Assembly (NCBI GenBank): GCA_963693365.1
Contig: CAVNZM010000010.1
Location: 496,001-560,000 of the forward strand
DNA from: Amoebidium appalachense
Taxonomy: Eukaryota; Ichthyosporea
Length of the DNA: 64,000 nucleotides
Reading direction: 5' to 3'
Position numbers and translations under genes: made by a program. Of the stretch, positions 62,488 through 64,000 are shown piece after piece. Within the stretch, counting starts at the first letter, position 1. Each line of letters begins with the position of its first letter. The notes under the pieces are model-generated. The model saw nothing but the letters and a program-made list of their open reading frames with translations, was not told the DNA's origin and did not search any database.

Positions 62488-63642
62488 TTAAAAGCCACCC
62501 CAACCCTCCGCTTTCATTTGCTGCAACCTCTGCTGCTTGGCTAGCACCTGGGTTTTCAGATCGTTTCTCACCCCCTCGAGGTGTGTGTGCGTGGCTCTCA
62601 GGTGCTTAATCTGCCTTGCTGCGACTTCCAGAACATACGCCTGCGAAACAGATGACCCCTTGGGTGTGAAATGCCCTTCAGGCAGCACAGCTATCAACTC
62701 TTTCAGCCCATCCTTCAACTCGGCGCGCCTTCGCTGTTCAATCTCCCTGTGTGCAAGAAGCTTGTTTCCCGTGCGCGAGAAAGGCGATGGGGACTCGACA
62801 GCAGGGGGCGTCTGTGTATAGAAACGTGAAATGTTGCCAAAAGATTTGTCCGCATTAGACCCGTCTTTCTCGCTATCCTCCCCGCTCTCGTCCCATTCGC
62901 TGGGTGATATTCCGCGCGACACCCCTCCATCCGTCCGCGGGCTTGATTGTTGACTTAAACCCCCCCTTCCACCCCTTCCTTTCCGAGAGCTTACACTCTT
63001 CGGGTGTATAAACCCTGCGCCACTACCGTTTGCGTTTTCCGTTTCCATACCGGAATCCCCACCGGGTGGAATGGCAATTTCAAGTGGAAACGCTGATTTT
63101 TCCCCATTGCCCGTGTACTGTGGGTCTGATAGTGTTGGGGTTACCTTGTCGACCCGAACAGACACGGCAGGCTCATCTCCCGTACTGGACTCTTCTCCCT
63201 TCCCCGTTTGTTCTTGTGACTCTTGCTTTTGCTTGCTGTCGCCAGAACGCAACTGTTTTACCATAGTTTCCAAACCAGTGTCATTCCCCGCTTGTGTAAA
63301 AGTTGCTTGGGATAGGGCCAAAAGGGCAGCCGCCGTTTCCTCCTCCGTTCTCAACTGTGCCTCCTCTGGATGATGTTGTAACCACTGCCCCTTTAACTCA
63401 AGCCCTTGATATGCCGGAATCCGTGCAAACGAATCATATGTTCTCACTAGCCTTTTGCTATTTGCAGCAGACTCAATGGGGTATTGCCTAATTGTGAACC
63501 CCTCGTATACAAAAAAGATGTCTGTGTTTTCATTCTCCGTTTCGTTTTTCTGTGTTTTTGCACGTTTACGCTCTCTTAGTCGTACCGTTGTGTCCGAGTC
63601 TTCGGCAATGGGGGGCCGCCCATCACCACTAAACGCAGCCAT
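62488..63642 (-). CDS. Intronless class B bHLH(-Zip) transcription factor
   Basis: A single open exon of 384 codons, ATG at 63640-63642. Residues about 295-348 form a bHLH domain: basic region LLAHREIEQRRRAELKDGLK carries His5-Glu9-Arg13, the class B signature for CACGTG E-boxes (as in MAX, USF, MLX); helix 2 is SSVSQAYVLEVAARQIKHL. The long loop (EGHFTPKG) and a C-terminal heptad-like segment (LEGVRNDLKTQVLAKQQRL) suggest a short leucine zipper. The N-terminal third holds a compact segment (FFVYEGFTIRQYPI ... RTYDSFARIPAYQGLELKGQ) I do not recognise; the middle is disordered, Ser/Gly/Glu-rich. Expected role: nuclear, DNA-binding as homo- or heterodimer. It lacks introns although its neighbours have dozens. 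The exact subfamily cannot be assigned from the sequence alone. Confidence 0.85.
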   Translation of the reverse strand: MAAFSGDGRPPIAEDSDTTVRLRERKRAKTQKNETENENTDIFFVYEGFTIRQYPIESAANSKRLVRTYDSFARIPAYQGLELKGQWLQHHPEEAQLRTEEETAAALLALSQATFTQAGNDTGLETMVKQLRSGDSKQKQESQEQTGKGEESSTGDEPAVSVRVDKVTPTLSDPQYTGNGEKSAFPLEIAIPPGGDSGMETENANGSGAGFIHPKSVSSRKGRGGRGGLSQQSSPRTDGGVSRGISPSEWDESGEDSEKDGSNADKSFGNISRFYTQTPPAVESPSPFSRTGNKLLAHREIEQRRRAELKDGLKELIAVLPEGHFTPKGSSVSQAYVLEVAARQIKHLRATHTHLEGVRNDLKTQVLAKQQRLQQMKAEGWGGF

Positions 63643-64000
63643 TCTAATTTCAAACGAGCACAGCAGAAAGGGTTACACTAAAAAGGCCGCATAAGGGGAG
63701 CTGTGGATTGCAGTGATTGAGTGGGAAGAGTGGAGTATAACCGTTATAAGCACACTATGTGTGTGAGGAATGTCCTGTTTGCGGTTAGCACATGTAACGT
63801 CAGATGCTAGAGGGTGCCCACAAGCCACTCAAGACCTGTAACAAAAACGTAAAACACCGCATAACTGAATTAAAAAAATGTGTACCGCTTATAACCATCA
63901 CTACCCCCCTTTCGTAAAACACACAAAATGTTTATAGAAACATCTCAAAAATCACAGAAAAACTAACTGTACAGAAAGCTGAGCTTGAAGCCCAAGGAAC
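63643..64000. other. 5' flank of the bHLH gene
   Basis: AT-rich sequence without repeats. No clear TATA box or other gene seen. Confidence 0.5.

Overview
The window comes from a eukaryotic nuclear genome with long introns. The protein families present (PAN, PA14-like, VWD and calcium-binding EGF modules in one secreted protein, an ING-type PHD finger, ankyrin repeats, a HECT ubiquitin ligase and a class B bHLH factor) point to a holozoan: a unicellular relative of animals such as an ichthyosporean, or an invertebrate. This assignment is inference from domain content; I could not run a search. Most of the DNA is intron or intergenic sequence full of (CA)n/(TG)n, (CT)n/(GA)n and very long C or G homopolymers, so nearly all long open frames (poly-His/Thr, poly-Cys/Val, poly-Pro, poly-Gly, poly-Ser/Leu) are microsatellite shadows and are not annotated.

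Region 1, 1-19528 (+ strand): one 15-exon gene for a secreted or membrane-tethered adhesion-type protein of about 1210 residues. Order: signal peptide, two PAN/apple-like modules, PA14/GLEYA-like domain, beta-sandwich segment, VWD domain, Cys-rich/EGF-like part, three further EGF modules (two calcium-binding), a Thr/Asn-rich linker, an unrecognised Cys-containing domain and a hydrophobic C-terminal tail. All 14 intron phases agree across the predicted junctions; most are phase 1, as expected for shuffled extracellular modules.

Region 2, 19529-29063: no confident complete gene. It holds promoter/LTR-like sequence, a possible protease-exon relic, one uncharacterised T-rich ORF, a terminal exon (- strand, 25066-25428) with a possible Tudor-like fold, and decayed repeats.

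Region 3, 29064-60628 (- strand): a gene of more than 30 exons for a nuclear-looking ubiquitin ligase: a 653-residue charged, disordered N-terminal exon, acidic linkers, an ING-type PHD finger split by an intron, an ankyrin-repeat block and a complete C-terminal HECT domain with its catalytic cysteine. Reading phases connect almost all exons; three junctions are unresolved and one exon carries a homopolymer frameshift. If the chain is right, this is a PHD-ankyrin-HECT ligase, which could couple histone-tail reading to ubiquitin transfer.

Region 4, 60629-64000: an intergenic stretch with a 140-bp tandem duplication, then an intronless gene (- strand, 62488-63642) for a bHLH protein with the E-box-binding H-E-R signature.

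Noteworthy structure: three separate exon-edge duplications that leave decayed pseudoexons beside intact exons, a two-member TIR/fold-back element family, a perfect 53-bp palindrome, a dispersed repeat family with a 452-bp tandem array, a minisatellite, splice sites supplied directly by CA/TG microsatellites, and C-homopolymers that lie on the sense strand throughout the first gene.
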